Source of the DNA: [Phialemoniopsis] sp. UDSM-2020 | Lineage: Eukaryota; Ascomycota; Sordariomycetes; Thyridiales; Thyridiaceae | Direction: 5' to 3' | DNA: 64,000 bases | Assembly (NCBI GenBank): GCA_018873225.1 | Contig: JAEILZ010000001.1 | Span: forward strand, 2,356,001 to 2,420,000 | In this document: positions 24,226 to 37,295 of the stretch, piece after piece | Position numbering within the stretch: position 1 is the stretch's first letter | Layout: every line of letters begins with the position of its first letter | Position numbers and translations under genes: made by a program | The notes under the pieces: model-generated | The model's database searches: none | The model's input: the letters and a program-made list of their open reading frames with translations, nothing else | What the model was told of the DNA's origin: nothing

Positions 24226-26621
24226 ATGCAATCGTCGTCGTCGCCAACGCTGGCCAGCGCGCCGACGCTGACCAGGGCCGGCGATTCCACGGCGCCCAGA
24301 CCACCGAGCCCAGACATCGCCATCCATGTCTCTGGGGATGTGGAAGACGGAACCAGACCGCCCTTGGCAGGCCACTCGTGAGTTCTTACCCTTTGCCTGC
24401 TCCTGCTGGTTCTGGGGCGGGGCTGTGCTCGTATGCTCTCCACAGCGCACCGAACTGACCGCCAGTCAATACGCAGATCGGCACCTCCCGCCCAGACATA
24501 TAAGAGTCCCATACGCCAGCACAAGCGCACGCCGTCTCAACATCGCGAAGTCAAGGTACGTTTGCTGTGCAAGCCCCCCTCCCCACCAAGAGTCGGCTTT
24601 CCTATCATACTGACACGCTGGACATCCTTTAAGGAAACACTCAATGCCACCACACAGTACTCGAATGACGACTGGGATGGACACACGCACCACAGGATCA
24701 ATCAGTATACGATCAAGCAGGAGATTGGTCGAGGCTCGTACGGAGATGTTCATTTGGCTACCGACCAGTACGGTAACGAATATGTCAGTTTCCAAGCCCC
24801 CCCGGGCTGTTTTCTGGTTCTGCTTGGGGAACACTGCTGACTAGTGTACCACTTACAGGCTGTCAAGGAGTTCTCCAAGACGCGGTTACGAAGGCGCGCA
24901 AAGTCAAACATCCTACGGCATGGCCCCCGCCGACCCGTGCGCTTCCCCGAGGGCCACGGCCTGAATGCGCCGCTCGGCCCTGTTGGCGAGACAGACGATG
25001 CGCTCTTTCTCATCCGTGAGGAGATTGCCATCATGAAGAAGCTTAATCACCCAAGCCTTGTGCAGCTTATTGAGGTCCTGGACGACCCCGAAGAAGACTC
25101 GCTGTACATGGTCCTGGAGATGTGCAAGAAGGGCGTGGTCATGAAGGTGGGCATTGGCGAGACCGCCGATCCTTATGAAGAAGAGCAGTGCAGGTACTGG
25201 TTCCGAGATTTGATACTCGGCATTGAATACTGTAAGTCCATGAAGTAGAGGGGAGACACTCTGTTGGTGCGTTATTGGCTAACTCACATATCAAAGTGCA
25301 CGCTCAGGGAGTGATCCATCGCGATATCAAACCAGACAACCTACTCCTGACGGACGACGATGTCCTCAAGATCGTAGACTTTGGAGTCTCCGAGATGTTC
25401 GAGAAGGAGGGTCAGATGCGTACGGCCAAGTCAGCCGGGTCACCAGCTTTCTTGGCGCCTGAGCTCTGCACATCCAGACATGGTGATGTTTCGGGCAAGG
25501 CAGCGGACATATGGTCCATGGGAGTGTCACTTTACTGTCTCCGATATGGCCGCATTCCTTTTGAGCACGATGGTGTGTTGGAGATGTACGAGGCCATCCG
25601 GAGCGAGGAGGTCAAGCTGCCGCCGGATGAGAATGAAGATTTCGCCGATCTGATGCATAAACTCTTGGAGAAGAACCCTGACAAACGAATCACGATTGCG
25701 GAGCTTAGAGTGAGTTCTGGTCTACAGCACAGATGGCCTTTGAAACTCATCGGCTAACAACGTGACAGGAGCACCCCTGGGTTACGAGAAAAGGCAGCGA
25801 TCCGCTGTTGAGCGCCGAACAGAACTGCGACGACTTCATTGAGGCGCCCAATGCTCTGGAAGTTAATCACGCGTTCACACGGAGAATGAGCCATCTTCTC
25901 TGCGTCGTAAGTTTCTTGCCTTCGAAGCATTTGCTACGATGTAAAGAATTGGTCCACTGATAGGGAATTACAGATGAAAGCCATCCAGAAATTCAAGGGC
26001 CTACTGCCACCCAAGGATGAGAGGGCAAGAAAGTCAAATCTTGGTGGGCCGGACGAGAACAAAATCTCGAGGCAGTCTACGGCGTTGTCCAAGACTGATA
26101 GCGAATACGCTGAGCATGCGGCTGCCCTGGTCGAGGAGCGTATGAAGCTCTTGAGAACAGCAAGCAGCCACGAAGGAAAGGGTCATCCGCATGACCATAG
26201 TGATGCCGATCTGGTCCTCTTGGGCATAGGTACCGGCAGTCACGACGACTTCGTTGCCGAAGACCCGCAGCACGAGGCCGTATCCGAGTCGCCTACTGCC
26301 GTGGACTTTGACGTCTACGATAAGGCTTACGGCGCCGAGGTCAAGAGGATTCGCTCACAGAGCAGAAAGACGAGGATGTACTTGACCAAGCACCTACAGA
26401 AGAAGGACTCGTATCAGGGCGACGAGGATATCGAGGCCGGCAAGGCACACGAAGAACCGCCGAGGGATCCGAAGGCGGCCGACTACGATCTTGAGCCCAG
26501 CAAAGCAGTTTCGAGAAGTCACAAGTTTGCCGAACTCGTCACGAAGACGATCAAGGATTCGAAGGCCAAGATCGTAGGTGAGAGTGACGGCGACAAGTCT
26601 GGCCAGGAGGCCCCTGAATAG
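24226..26621 (+). CDS. CaMKK/Ssp1-type Ser/Thr protein kinase (Snf1-activating kinase-like)
   Basis: Probably an upstream activator of AMPK/Snf1, like fungal Sak1/Tos3/Elm1 and S. pombe Ssp1. Seven exons: 24226-24377, 24477-24555, 24634-24783, 24859-25231, 25297-25709, 25769-25906, 25974-26621, giving 650 residues. The kinase domain starts near residue 102: GRGSYG 109-114, AVKEF with Lys130, HRDIKPDN with Asp261, DFG 279-281, LAPEL. Between Lys130 and helix C lies an Arg/Pro-rich insert (GPRRPVRFPEG), the hallmark of the CaMKK group. A conserved ETLNA/RINQY segment leads into the domain. The C-terminal 215 residues are charged. At intron 1 a stronger-looking acceptor (exon from 24446) is out of frame with the 24226 start, so I use the acceptor before 24477. 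The first exon is therefore the least certain part. Confidence 0.87.
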
Positions 26622-29600
26622 AATTCGGGGCTTGTAGGCTGGGAGACACAATCATCGGATATGGCACGGACAGCTATCCATGAGCCACGAGCGATCAGGG
26701 GCTGGCAAAAAGTGCTTGGAATGGTGTTTTCGATTCCTTTCTTCTTCAAGAAGTAATTATTAAAGCAAAGATTCCCCCACCTGAATTGAAACGATTTAGC
26801 ATTTTTCTCGGATGGTTTACGATGGCAGCTTCCCATACTGAGCCCACCTAATAGTGATCAGTGTTGATGCCCGTTGTGTTAAGGGACACTCCCCCTCGTA
26901 GAATTAGCAAAGGTCTAGGTAATGGGATAATTCTACCTGCAAGGCGTTGATTTCACATATTTGCAAGTCAGATCCCGTCAATACCGAATGCCTCGTGAGT
27001 TTACAATGTGGCCGCACAGGTGCTTGAACATCTAGCTATGCAGACGACCATAGGAAGCCAGATGGGTTCCTGCCTGCAAGATCAAGCAAGAGCAGACTTG
27101 AGCGGTATCGGCAGCAAGCCATCCCTACGCGGCTGCAAGATGTCGCCTCTTTGCATGCCAAGCTCATGAGTGTGGTGGTGTCGAACAATGCACACGCACC
27201 AGAGAACGTACCCGGGACTGCATGCCCGATTGGCAGGCCTGCCACCTCCGAGATACGGGATTCGCAGTTCCAATTTGACAGCTTGGCAGGGGACCTCTTC
27301 CGGGCGATTCTCTGACCGGCCACGAAGCTCCGAGCCCGTGTGTGAGAAGGCAGAAGCACTTGATATAGCATACAAAAGCATTGGGTTGCCCCCGCCGCCC
27401 TGCAGCAGGTACACGGCACTGTTGCAGCATACGTCCACACCACCTCGAGCTGCAGGCTCCCGTGTCTCTGATAATGCAGAAGCGAGGATGGATGGGAGAA
27501 AAGAAAGCAGAATAACACGCAACCCTTGCGAGATTGCAACGGTAGGGAGATAGCCACTCACCTTGCAAGGCTCGAGCCACGAGGCTGCATGGGATAAGCT
27601 CATGGGGAGGCACAAAGAGGCACAACTCGGACGATCGAGGGCGCTGCGTTGGTCAAGGTATGACGTCATACCCTGGCTTATCGGGTCAGGATGGGAATGG
27701 GATTTTGTCCTATTCAGAACGCGATGCGCGCTGATGCAGGTCGTGCCAGTAGGAAGAATGGGCAGCTTCCGGGGACGTGGCCGAGATATCGCAAAGGAGG
27801 ACGGGACTGTTCATGGTCTAGATAGAAGGCGACGTTCTGGTTTGTGGTGCTGATAGAGGACGTGCATCCTCACCGCTGATTCGTGTCGCGGTTTCAGGGC
27901 GGTGACGCCGGTGTAAGTAAGATACGGGACCGTACCACTCCTTTGACGAGGAAATTCCCATACTGAATCGAGCAATTGAGACGGTAAAACTCTCGTGGGA
28001 TTTAGATAACCAGCCCGTGTTTTCTAATCGCAAGCAGCACGTGGATTGTTCCGCCGCTTTGTGTTGGTCTCAGATACCCTGTCACAGCAACGCAAAGCCC
28101 GTTCTGTTGAGTGCTTGTGCGCGATGCAGAGCCTCTTGCGGTGAGCTTATTAGCGAGATGGGAAGCTCCATATCTGGGGTCGTACAACAGTCCCCTTTGT
28201 GGATATGGCGGCAACATGTGTCCGTTTGAAGGCACTTGACAACTCCCTTCCTACGAAGTACAGCTTGGCAGCTAGCCAGCCCTAGAGGCATGTATGTAGG
28301 CCGAGGCCGTGGCTTGCAGTTGCGAAACGGCTAGACGGCAAACTGGAGGAGCCGTGCCGCCGAATTGGTCGGCTTTCACGGCCAGGAAGAGAAACGGTCG
28401 CGAGGCACGCCAGCGCAGACGGCGCGGAAATTAGGGAAGAGGATGGACATTCTGGCATGCCGGTGGGGGAAAACCCAATGCAATCCACCAAATGCCGGAT
28501 GCAGCCCCGAGCTCTGGAGGAGGGGGGAGCTACCCTAGCTATCAAGCAAGCTACAGGCACCCTGCATGAAAAGGGCCATGTATGTACTACGAACAGGAGC
28601 ACGCTCGAGGGTTGCAAAGAAGATCGCTTACTCGTGCTGGTCGTATCCGGGACGTATATGGTGGTGTAAGAGAGACGGCATCACAAACGACAAGTACAGT
28701 CAAGGTCATCGGGTGAGCCCACCACTACCAAACCCATCAAGCCATCTCACGGAGGCATGTATCCACGCATCCATTCTTGCATCTGCATGTCGTCCGTGGG
28801 AGGGTGGTCGTGCGCACGCGCGCGCGCTGGCTCGCGTTTCGCCAATTCATCGTGAACCCCTCAAGCGGGGCCGGGCGGGCCTGGAGCCCATTGGCGAGGC
28901 CGCGGACTGCGTGCGCATCCGACGATGCGGGCGCATGTGCGTTCCTCCCGGGGGGTGGTTGAGGGTTGAGGTAGGGGTTGCACAGGACACCAACAGTAAC
29001 TAAGTACGTACATAGAGTAGGGCCAGCGTAAATGCCGTACGTGAAGTACGTAGGTAGTCTGTATTAGTGATGGGACTCGTCTCCTCGTCCACGTATGGGG
29101 AAAATGCCTCATACCCGGACTGGGAGAAGGCCAGTGGGGTTCGAGTCAGGGTTCCGGGGGAATATCATTGACAAAACTGCCAGTTGTCCGTTGCTGCAGA
29201 AGGGACGCGCGACAAAGTCTTTCTCCATTTGTCCAAGTGAGAAAGCGGGGAGGGGGTGGGAGGTTGACATCGTCAGCCGAAAACGAGAGGGTGTTTGACG
29301 ATATCTTGATGCCAAAACTTTGGGCGGCCTCCCTGGGCATGCAGGTGTTTGCAAGAGTTATACCGTTTTCAACGGCAAAGATGGGTCCTGATGGAGATGC
29401 GGTCATCAAGGGTCTGGTCCCTAGTCGGAAAGCCAAGCTATTCAAAGTGGACGGGGATCTATGGATCTGGCTCCGTAGATAGCCCTCGGCACACTTCTTT
29501 TTATTCTCGATTGGGGCTTGAACAGTCTGACAAGCAAGACAGGCTGCAGAATAATTGGCAACTCTTGTATTGGCGAGCTCGTACACCACCTGGCCCACAC

Positions 29601-32284
29601 AGCTTTGCCGTCCTTGACAGCATTTGTAGGGATCTTAGGTAAAAGGAACCCGCCAAGTGGCTGGCGCCGGAGCACAAGCGCAGTAGAGGCAGAAGCGGTG
29701 CGGACACACGGCCACCTCATCTCGGGAGTCCACGGCACCAAAGGACACCCTGAACCGCGGATCAAATCCTCTGACAGGTGGTAATGCAAGCCCGGATGGC
29801 ACTGCAGTTGGCGTCTCGTTGGGGTCAGCAGCAGGATCGCCGCTTTCTCAGATTGGAGGTATATTCTGCGATGTCCGTCATCATCTCTGAACTGTGCTGT
29901 GTGAGTGAGCAGCTCCCGAGCCGGGATGGAGCCGGGACTTGCAGAACCTCGAACCGGGATGGGAGTTATTGGTGTTTCTACTCTGTACAGTCCTCATCTC
30001 CAATTTGGACCTGATTTTGTTCGTACTTTGTGGAGAGGACTGGATTGGTAAGCCACATGATTTGCTGCAGACCTGCACGCGATGGCCTTGTACAAGTAGT
30101 CGTGCTTGCAAGACGTGCATGACCTCGACCACGGTCGCCAGAGGCTCGCCAACGGCTCGCTTGGGCCATCAAATTCACATACTTGCCCATGGGCAATTTG
30201 TGTATGCATGCATACATAGGCTTTCCAAAAACTGTTGACAGGTCGTATTGACATTTCTCGTGAGTCTGGCTTATATACTTGTCTTAGTCCCACATGTCCA
30301 TGTTTGTCTCTTCAGCCCATACTTGACCTGCCTCCATCCTTTCCCAAACCTTGAATTATATGGTTGCCTTGACAAATCCAATTCTGACCAGGACGATCCA
30401 GAGACACAGCCACTGGAAGTTGCCAGTAGCCGCCAGTTGAAAGACGACAAGACTCTTAGATGGCCAAGAAGGAAGCCCTGCCACAACTCTAAAGTGACAA
30501 TCATCGTCATATTTCCACCCATCCATAGCTTCGCCCACGCTAGCGGGTACCTACTCGTCGGAAAGGATCCATCTTTCCACCCCTTCGCCAAACGGGACGA
30601 CATCTTTTTACCTGGCGCGCTACACTACGCTACGGCCCATCACCTAGTCGGAGGCTACAGGTACCTGCTGGTCTTTGTACAGTTGGAGTCTTTCTAAAAG
30701 CAAGTACGTATTTGCTCGAATGGGCACAGGCGGCAAACTTGGACCCTCGCCTTACCGAAAACGTCCTACCTCATTCTGCCCTGTCTCGCCTTGTCTTTCA
30801 CCCATGCCCATCTTGGCCCTGTTCCTCGTGGACCTTCACCCACAAGCCCCTCCCCATCATCATCGTCTAAGGTGTCCTGTGTGCTGTTTTTATTTTACTG
30901 CCCTTACGACTTCACCCGTGCCCTTAATAGACCCAAGAATTGCCCCCGGCCGGAATCCGGAACGCAAGTTTTGGCACCTTACCTCATTCTGACTATTCTT
31001 TTTCCAACTGTAGCATCAACGCCGAGGCCAGGAAATACTTGAAAAAATACGTACAATTGGATTTGCCGCGCTCCATCTCGATTCGATACCTGGGCCCGCG
31101 AGCCAAATTCCACCATGACTTTTGGTACCGGCCTGACGCAACAGCCTCCACTTTCGCAGCTTCTCCGCCTCTGACATTTACCATTGCCGTTATTACTAAA
31201 TTCCTCAGCCCAGTCGCCCACCGATTATTCATACTTACTCGCTCGCTCGCCTGTCGCTGTCGTTGTCCTGTTGCTGCTCCCGCTTGGTGGTGGTGCTGCT
31301 GCTTGTCATTACTTGCGTCAATCACCACTTCCACTGCTACTACCACCTACCTGACCTCTTGGTAACTCTACTTTTACCTGCTTCCCCATCCTCCTCTCTC
31401 TGCCATCCGTCATTTCTCATCCATCCTCTCTCTCTCGCTCCATCTGCTTCACTGTTAGTCTGTTACTGTACCTACTCCTCTGGTCACTCACTCGCGCACA
31501 CCCACCACCACCATACCATCATCGGCTACGGTCATAGCAGATCTCCCCATCCCATTCAAAAGACCTAACGGAACGACAAGTCGACCAAAACCCACCACCC
31601 GCCCGCCGCCGACGCCCCTCTTCTTCCTCCCTCCTCTCTTATTAGCAAGCAATACAAGGGCCAGCCCACTCCTCCGAACCGTCCAGTTCGACCGTTCTGG
31701 TTCTGGCACTACCACTAAACGACGTACGGGTCTTGTCGACTACTGTACACTTTCTCCCTTGCTCCACAGGCCTAGTCTCTTACGGTCACTTACATCGGCG
31801 GTCGCATTTGCCCATCCTGATTTTAAAAATTTCCCTCAACCCATAAATTAAGAGCCGGCGCTGTCCACCCCCCAAGGCCTGGAAATTCTTCCAGGAAATT
31901 CACCTTGGGTATTTCAACCACCACCAGGAGAATCGACCCCCCGGCCGTTTTGCTGTTTTGTCGGCTTAACGACAACACCCCCGGGCTTCTGCCCACCCTT
32001 GAAGGCGCATTTGTCGCCGCATCCACCGCAGCTGCGTCAGCCGCACCGCTCTTCCTGAACAGCGAATTAAGGCTTTTCTTGCCTGTCTAGAATTCCAGCA
32101 CTTTTGGCCCTCCACCCGCCGCCCGCGCGCGCGACGACTGCCGAAGTCCACATCCGCACGCACCGCCGCTTGCCGTTTCTTCTATCACCCGATCTCTTTC
32201 TCCACACTCCAACAACCGTCAAATTCTTTTGCGTCTCTTCTCATCGTACTCGCGTCGTGACGACCTGATCATCTTCTCCGGAAA
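26622..32284. other. 5.7-kb gene-free tract with a long pyrimidine-rich leader
   Basis: Same-strand interval between the CaMKK-like and Hal4-like kinase genes. I could not support any coding gene. Overlapping open frames near 27.1-27.7 kb (up to 195 codons, minus strand) lack recognisable motifs and occur in several frames at once. From about 31,340 to 32,284 the plus strand is strongly C/T-rich, consistent with a long 5' leader for the downstream kinase. ncRNA genes cannot be ruled out by eye. Confidence 0.5.
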
Positions 32285-33880
32285 ATGGCCAGCTCTTCCG
32301 ATGCGGTATCCAAGACGGCATCGTCGGCCAAGACGAACTCGCAGCCGGCTTCTTTGAAGTCGGTGGATCTCCCCACCCGGTCGCCCCTGCTCACTCCTCA
32401 TGATGGCCAAGCCGCCAATGGCCCCGTTGTTGCGGAACCGCTACCAAGACAGCCCGAGAAAGCTTCAGTCAAAGATCGCTTGACGCGCATGTTCTCTACC
32501 AAGGATACTAGCCGCCCTGCCTCTGTCGACCCTGCCTCCCAGCAGAAGAAGCAGATCCCTGAGAAGGCTTCTTCGACCGCGTCCGGTGCTTCGACCCCGC
32601 CCAAACCCAACCCGCCGTCGCGGAAGCCGTCGACGACAGACAAGGCCGCCGAGAAGATCGTCACCGCACCCAAGTCTGGCAAGTCTGTCAACGGCACTGC
32701 TCACCATCAGCGCTACGTTGTGAATCCCGAGGTCGCTGGAGGCCATGAGCACCATCTCCGGTCGAGCCGCCGACAGGAAAAGCTCACGGATATGTTCCGG
32801 GGCTTTCTCGGCAAGAAGGCCGCGGAGCAGCCAGAGAACGACCTGTCCCTTGTCTCGAGCTGGGTTGATACTCTCAAGCAGGAGAAAGAGAAGGACATCC
32901 TGGCAGGCGATAGGAAAGGCGGCCCCAGTGCCACCGTCACTCTCGTCGAGAAGTACGGCAAGTGCCAGGAGGTTGTCGGCCGCGGTGCCTTTGGCATCGT
33001 CAGAATCTCGCACAAGAAGATGGACAACGGTGTTGGCGAGAAGTTGTTCGCCGTGAAGGAATTCCGTCGCAGACCTGAGGAGACCGAGAAGAAGTACAGC
33101 AAGCGGTTAACTGCCGAATTTTGCATCTCGTCGAGTCTGCGCCACCCCAACGTGATTCACACTTTAGATCTACTCAAGGACGCCAAAGGTGACTACTGCG
33201 AGGTGATGGAATTCTGCGCTGGAGGCGATCTGTATACTTTGGTACTCGCCGCTGGCAAACTCGAGGTTCAGGAGGCAGATTGCTACTTCAAGCAGATGAT
33301 GCGAGGCGTCGAATATATGCACGAGATGGGCGTCGCGCACCGTGACCTCAAGCCGGAGAATCTGTTACTCACCACCCATGGCGGTCTCAAAATTACGGAT
33401 TTTGGAAACGGCGAATGCTTTCGAATGGCCTGGGAGAACGATGCACACATGGTCTCCGGCTTGTGCGGCTCTGCGCCCTACATCGCCCCCGAGGAGTATG
33501 TTGACAGGGAGTTTGATGCGAGAGCAGTCGACGTCTGGGCTTGTGGAGTCATCTACATGGCCATGCGCACGGGTCGACACTTGTGGCGCGTAGCTAAGAA
33601 GGATGAAGATGAATTCTACGCTCGCTACCTTGAGGGCCGTAAGGACGAGGAGGGCTACGGCCCGATCGAATCGCTCCATAGGGTAAGCAATACCCCTCTC
33701 TAGTCTATCTGGTTGTGCAAGCAGGTTCTAACAACGTAACTTCGACAGGCTCGATGCCGAAACGTCATCTACTCCATACTGGACCCCAACCCCACACGCC
33801 GTATCACGGCGTCACAAGTTCTCAAGTCAGAATGGGGCCGGGAAATAAAACTTTGCAAAGCCGGTGAAGAGGGTCTCTAA
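32285..33880 (+). CDS. Hal4/Sat4-family Ser/Thr protein kinase
   Basis: Fungal NPR/HAL-family kinase. Yeast Hal4 (Sat4) and Hal5 stabilise potassium and nutrient transporters at the plasma membrane. Two exons, 32285-33682 and 33749-33880, give 509 residues. The N-terminal 215 residues are Ser/Lys/Pro-rich and probably disordered. The kinase domain follows: GRGAFGIV at about 231, FAVKEF, AHRDLKPEN at about 350, ITDFGNGECFRMAWE, and LCGSAPYIAPEEY. The last two blocks are diagnostic for the Hal4/Oca2 subgroup. It ends with NPTRRITASQVLKSEWG in the second exon, so the domain is complete. A long CT-rich leader precedes the gene. The specific transporter clients cannot be inferred. Confidence 0.92.
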
Positions 33881-35799
33881 CCAGCGCTCCGCCATCTGTG
33901 ACGATGATAGCGTCACAGACTAATGGCGGGACAACCTAACCCCTTGCCGCCTCGGCTTTCTTCAGCATGACGGCGGGCATCCAGGCCGACACAAGCATGG
34001 CCTATTCTTGCATATTATTCTTACTTCTTTCCCTTCCATTATTGGGCCCCCTTTCACCATTTTCCACATTTCACGAACGATATGCCCGGCGAACAGAGTA
34101 TCGGTGTTTGGCGTACAATGAGCGGATATTTGATTACCTCATTTCCTTGACGTCTATTTGTATTTATGAAACACCGCAGACCCGCGCCAAAGCGTTAGCA
34201 TCCAGGAGCAACAGGACATGGAGTCAGCCAACAACACTTGGGATGCGAGTCGCGGGCCGCCAACGGGAATTTCAAGCGCCAAAACAGCGGAGGAGGAATG
34301 GGACAACAGGCTGTGAGAGCGCGCGCCCTCGCAGACAGTGCAGGCAGATACAGTGATCTCAAGACCTGCAGCAGCAGCGCGCAAACATGGAAAGACTGGA
34401 TAGACCTCACCATAGACCGAGAGGCCATCTGAGTTTGAGTTATTTTGGGCGGCACCTCTTGTCATTCTGGGCAAAGACCGTAGCATCAGGCGGCTTATAG
34501 TCAAATTCTAGCACGAATAGCGCAAAACAATGCATAGCACCAAGAATCTTTGTTTATTTCTCAAGCTGCCCTGATTGTGCATAACTTGAGGAAGGATTCA
34601 AGGATGAGGCTGGGAAATCAGCTGTAGATCCTGCAAGGCTGTCGAGGGCCCGTGTTAATCTACTACCTATCTGGCGAGTCTCCGAGCTGCACTTGGCCCG
34701 TGGCAGCTTTTGGGTACACCTTGAATTAAGCTTCGCAGGTGCCACCATGCGGACACCACGCCGGTACACCAAGGCAAGCCTTTTAGCTGGGCTCTGTATT
34801 CCCCCACCGTGGCGCGAAGACCGCCAGCAAACCGTTGTGACCGGGCACTTGTATATGTATCGACACGTTGGGGCCTGGGCTTTCTACGTCTTCAATGGGC
34901 TAGATAAACCGGCATTTGGCTGCCTCTGAACGTGTCTTGGCTCGCTTTGTGTGATGTTACAGTCTCAAGTTTCTATGTGCTGCCGGCATCTTTCAAGTAA
35001 AGTAGTGTGTTGAGCCCGTGTGATGAATTTACCAGAGTAGATATTGGGAAAGCTATCTCATCAACTTCAATATACTGTACATACACCCGGCTTGATCGTC
35101 GTCATCGGGAAGAACTCTTGCTTGGCCCTCACGTTGTTGAGTGACTTTGGCTATTCGAAACTCTCAAAACTCTCTCCCAACATCGACGCGCGCGGTTCTC
35201 ACACCCTCCCCTAGAAAGATACCTTTCCCGAACCACATTTGACCAATCCGTTGCTCCGCTAGAAAAGACATTTTCCCTGATTAAGTCCCCATTGTCGTTA
35301 TACTCCGTAGTAGTTTGTCCCGGTCATAGTAGGCGCCCGGACCAGCTCTCTGCTGATCCGAAGCCTGGGAATCCAAGAAGAGAAGTGACGAGAGAAAAGA
35401 TATCAAATATACAAAGAAAAGCGCCGCCTCCCAAGAAAGCCCCTGAAGTGTTCCTATAGTGAACAGTAAACCCCAACTGACCATAAAATAGGGCTCGTGA
35501 ACCCTGGCAAACGAGGCCGCTCTGGGGCGCTTCGTGCCCAAAATGTTACCGCAATCGTCAAAGTTTCGGCCGTGCATTATCTCCTGTCTCGCCCCAAGTT
35601 GTCAAGTGTGCCGTCGTCGGGAGGACCTAGGACCGCGGTATATAATCCAGAAGGCTGTCCTGTGTAACCAGGTGGACGTGAAACAGAATAGAAGTTTCAG
35701 CTGTTACGTGAAGCGAAGGCGCAGGCCACAAGTGCTCAAGTCATCATCGTGAAATGCCATCCTGGCAAGCAAATGCACGCCAAAAAAAAACAGAAATGC
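33881..35799. other. Convergent intergenic region (1.9 kb)
   Basis: Tail-to-tail interval between the Hal4-like kinase and the Pro-rich gene. It is longer than most convergent gaps in the window. I found no conserved reading frame or RNA gene. The only open frames (up to about 130 codons) look random. Confidence 0.5.
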
Positions 35800-37295
35800 T
35801 CAAGAGTGGAAGAGATCCCAGGCACGCTCGCAAAGACGCAGGAACTCTTCTCGCTTTTGCCGCTGGGTTTCAGGGCTGTCACGGCCTTCGCCGAAAGGTC
35901 CGCGGCGGGTCGATGCCCGACCCGTACCAAGAGGTGGGCTGCCACCTTCTTCGTACTCGGCGCGGGTTCGTCTTCGGCTGGCGCTTCTGCTGCCGTCCAT
36001 CAAATGGCGGGGGTGACCGGGTTGGGGAGACGGCGGGGTTGGGGGCTGATGACCTCCATAGTGCACAAGCTTGGGGAGCAACTCTGCACGGCCACCGGCC
36101 ATCTCGGCCTGCACCTCTTCAGCCGACTTGTATTCCCGGGGCCGGCCGGGCGTTGGCGCTTGCGGCGGCGGCGGGTGCACAGGTGATGTCAAGGGTCCTC
36201 TGGCGCTTTGCTGGGCAAACATGGCGTGGCCCGGGTTCTCGGGATGGCCTGAGAGGCCCTGGCCAAACACATCAGCAATGGGAGGAAGGCGGTTGTTTGT
36301 TTGCGTTGCAGGCACGTGGTGGATGTGAGAAGTGTTGGACAGCTTCGAGGGCTGATTAGTAATGTGTCGGGTCAGTGGGTGGTGCTGAATGCCCGTGAAG
36401 GTCTGGCCAAGCGGTGCGGACTGTATCACACGCTCATTCGCGAAAGTCTCGTGCGAAGGGGCGACGATCGAGAGACCTGGGGGAGCCTTATTGCGCCTTG
36501 ACATGCCAGGAGTTTTGGCTGCAAAACCGCTGATGCCGTCCTTGTCCTTGACGCTCTCGGGACCGTCCCCTTTGGCGGATTGCTGCTGTAACCTGGCTTC
36601 GATGATGTGTCTCTGCTGTTCCCGAACCGACATGCTTCGCTGCAATTGTTCCTTCATCGCCGGGTCATGAGTGACGAAGCCGGGAGACAGGCAGGCTAGG
36701 CCAACTTCCTGGATGCCCAGACCATCCCTGGCCGTCATAGGCCTGGCGGTCTGGGGAACGATATTTGAGGCATTGGAGCCCCTGGACAGGTCCAGTTTCC
36801 TCGGTCGGTGTCGAGGTGCCTGTTCTGGTGAGCCGGGCTCCTTCTTCACGATGATCTTTGGGGGACCTGCATTTCTGGTGCTGTGTGAAAGCAAGCATCG
36901 TTAGCGCCTGTTTTGTGTGTGCATTTGAAACGAAGAAATCTTGGTTACGCCGTTTTAAGACTGCAACATAGAACCGAAGCCCGGGCCGGTCTACGTGACA
37001 TATACATTTCGACAATCCAGGATATTATGAAAATAAACACGAAGGAGAGACAGCATAAAACTTACGCGCTTGGGGGGGAGGATTTGGCAGCTGTTGATGC
37101 TCCCTTGGGGCTGCCACTCCCCGAAGAGCGTCGTGCGGGCGCGATGGGAGTGGCCGTTGATGCAGCTGCGGTGCGCTGTGCGGAGGGAGAGGTGGAGGAA
37201 GCAGCAGCGCTGAGCGAAGGAGCAGGCAGATCTGCTGCAAAAGACGGCCTGTCGTGGGGAGCCGGTGAAGGGGCCATGGCAACGGCGGTGCTCAT
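35800..37295 (-). CDS. Unrecognised Pro/Ser-rich fungal protein
   Basis: Two exons, 37295-37066 and 36880-35800, give 436 residues. The intron has GTAAGT and CACACAG and phases match. I do not recognise a domain. The first exon is Ala/Ser/Pro-rich (about 77 residues). The second opens with a basic segment (GPPKIIVKKEPGSPE), then GIQEVGLACLSPGF and a helical block SMSVREQQRHIIEARLQ that looks ordered, then long Pro/His/Gly-rich stretches, and a C-terminal helix EEFLRLCERAWDLFHS. Splice signals, the absence of stops over 1.08 kb and the two structured motifs argue for a real gene. The KKEPGSPE-like motif resembles a sumoylation-type site, and a nuclear role would be a guess. There are no membrane segments or signal peptide. 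An upstream in-frame ATG exists at 37370. Confidence 0.7.

Noticed and set aside
27082..27669. 195-codon minus-strand open frame
   Set aside because: Several overlapping frames are open at once in this stretch and none has a recognisable domain.
29100..29165. GGTTCGAGTC resembling a tRNA B box
   Set aside because: No A box at suitable distance and no cloverleaf pairing. I found no supportable tRNA in the window.
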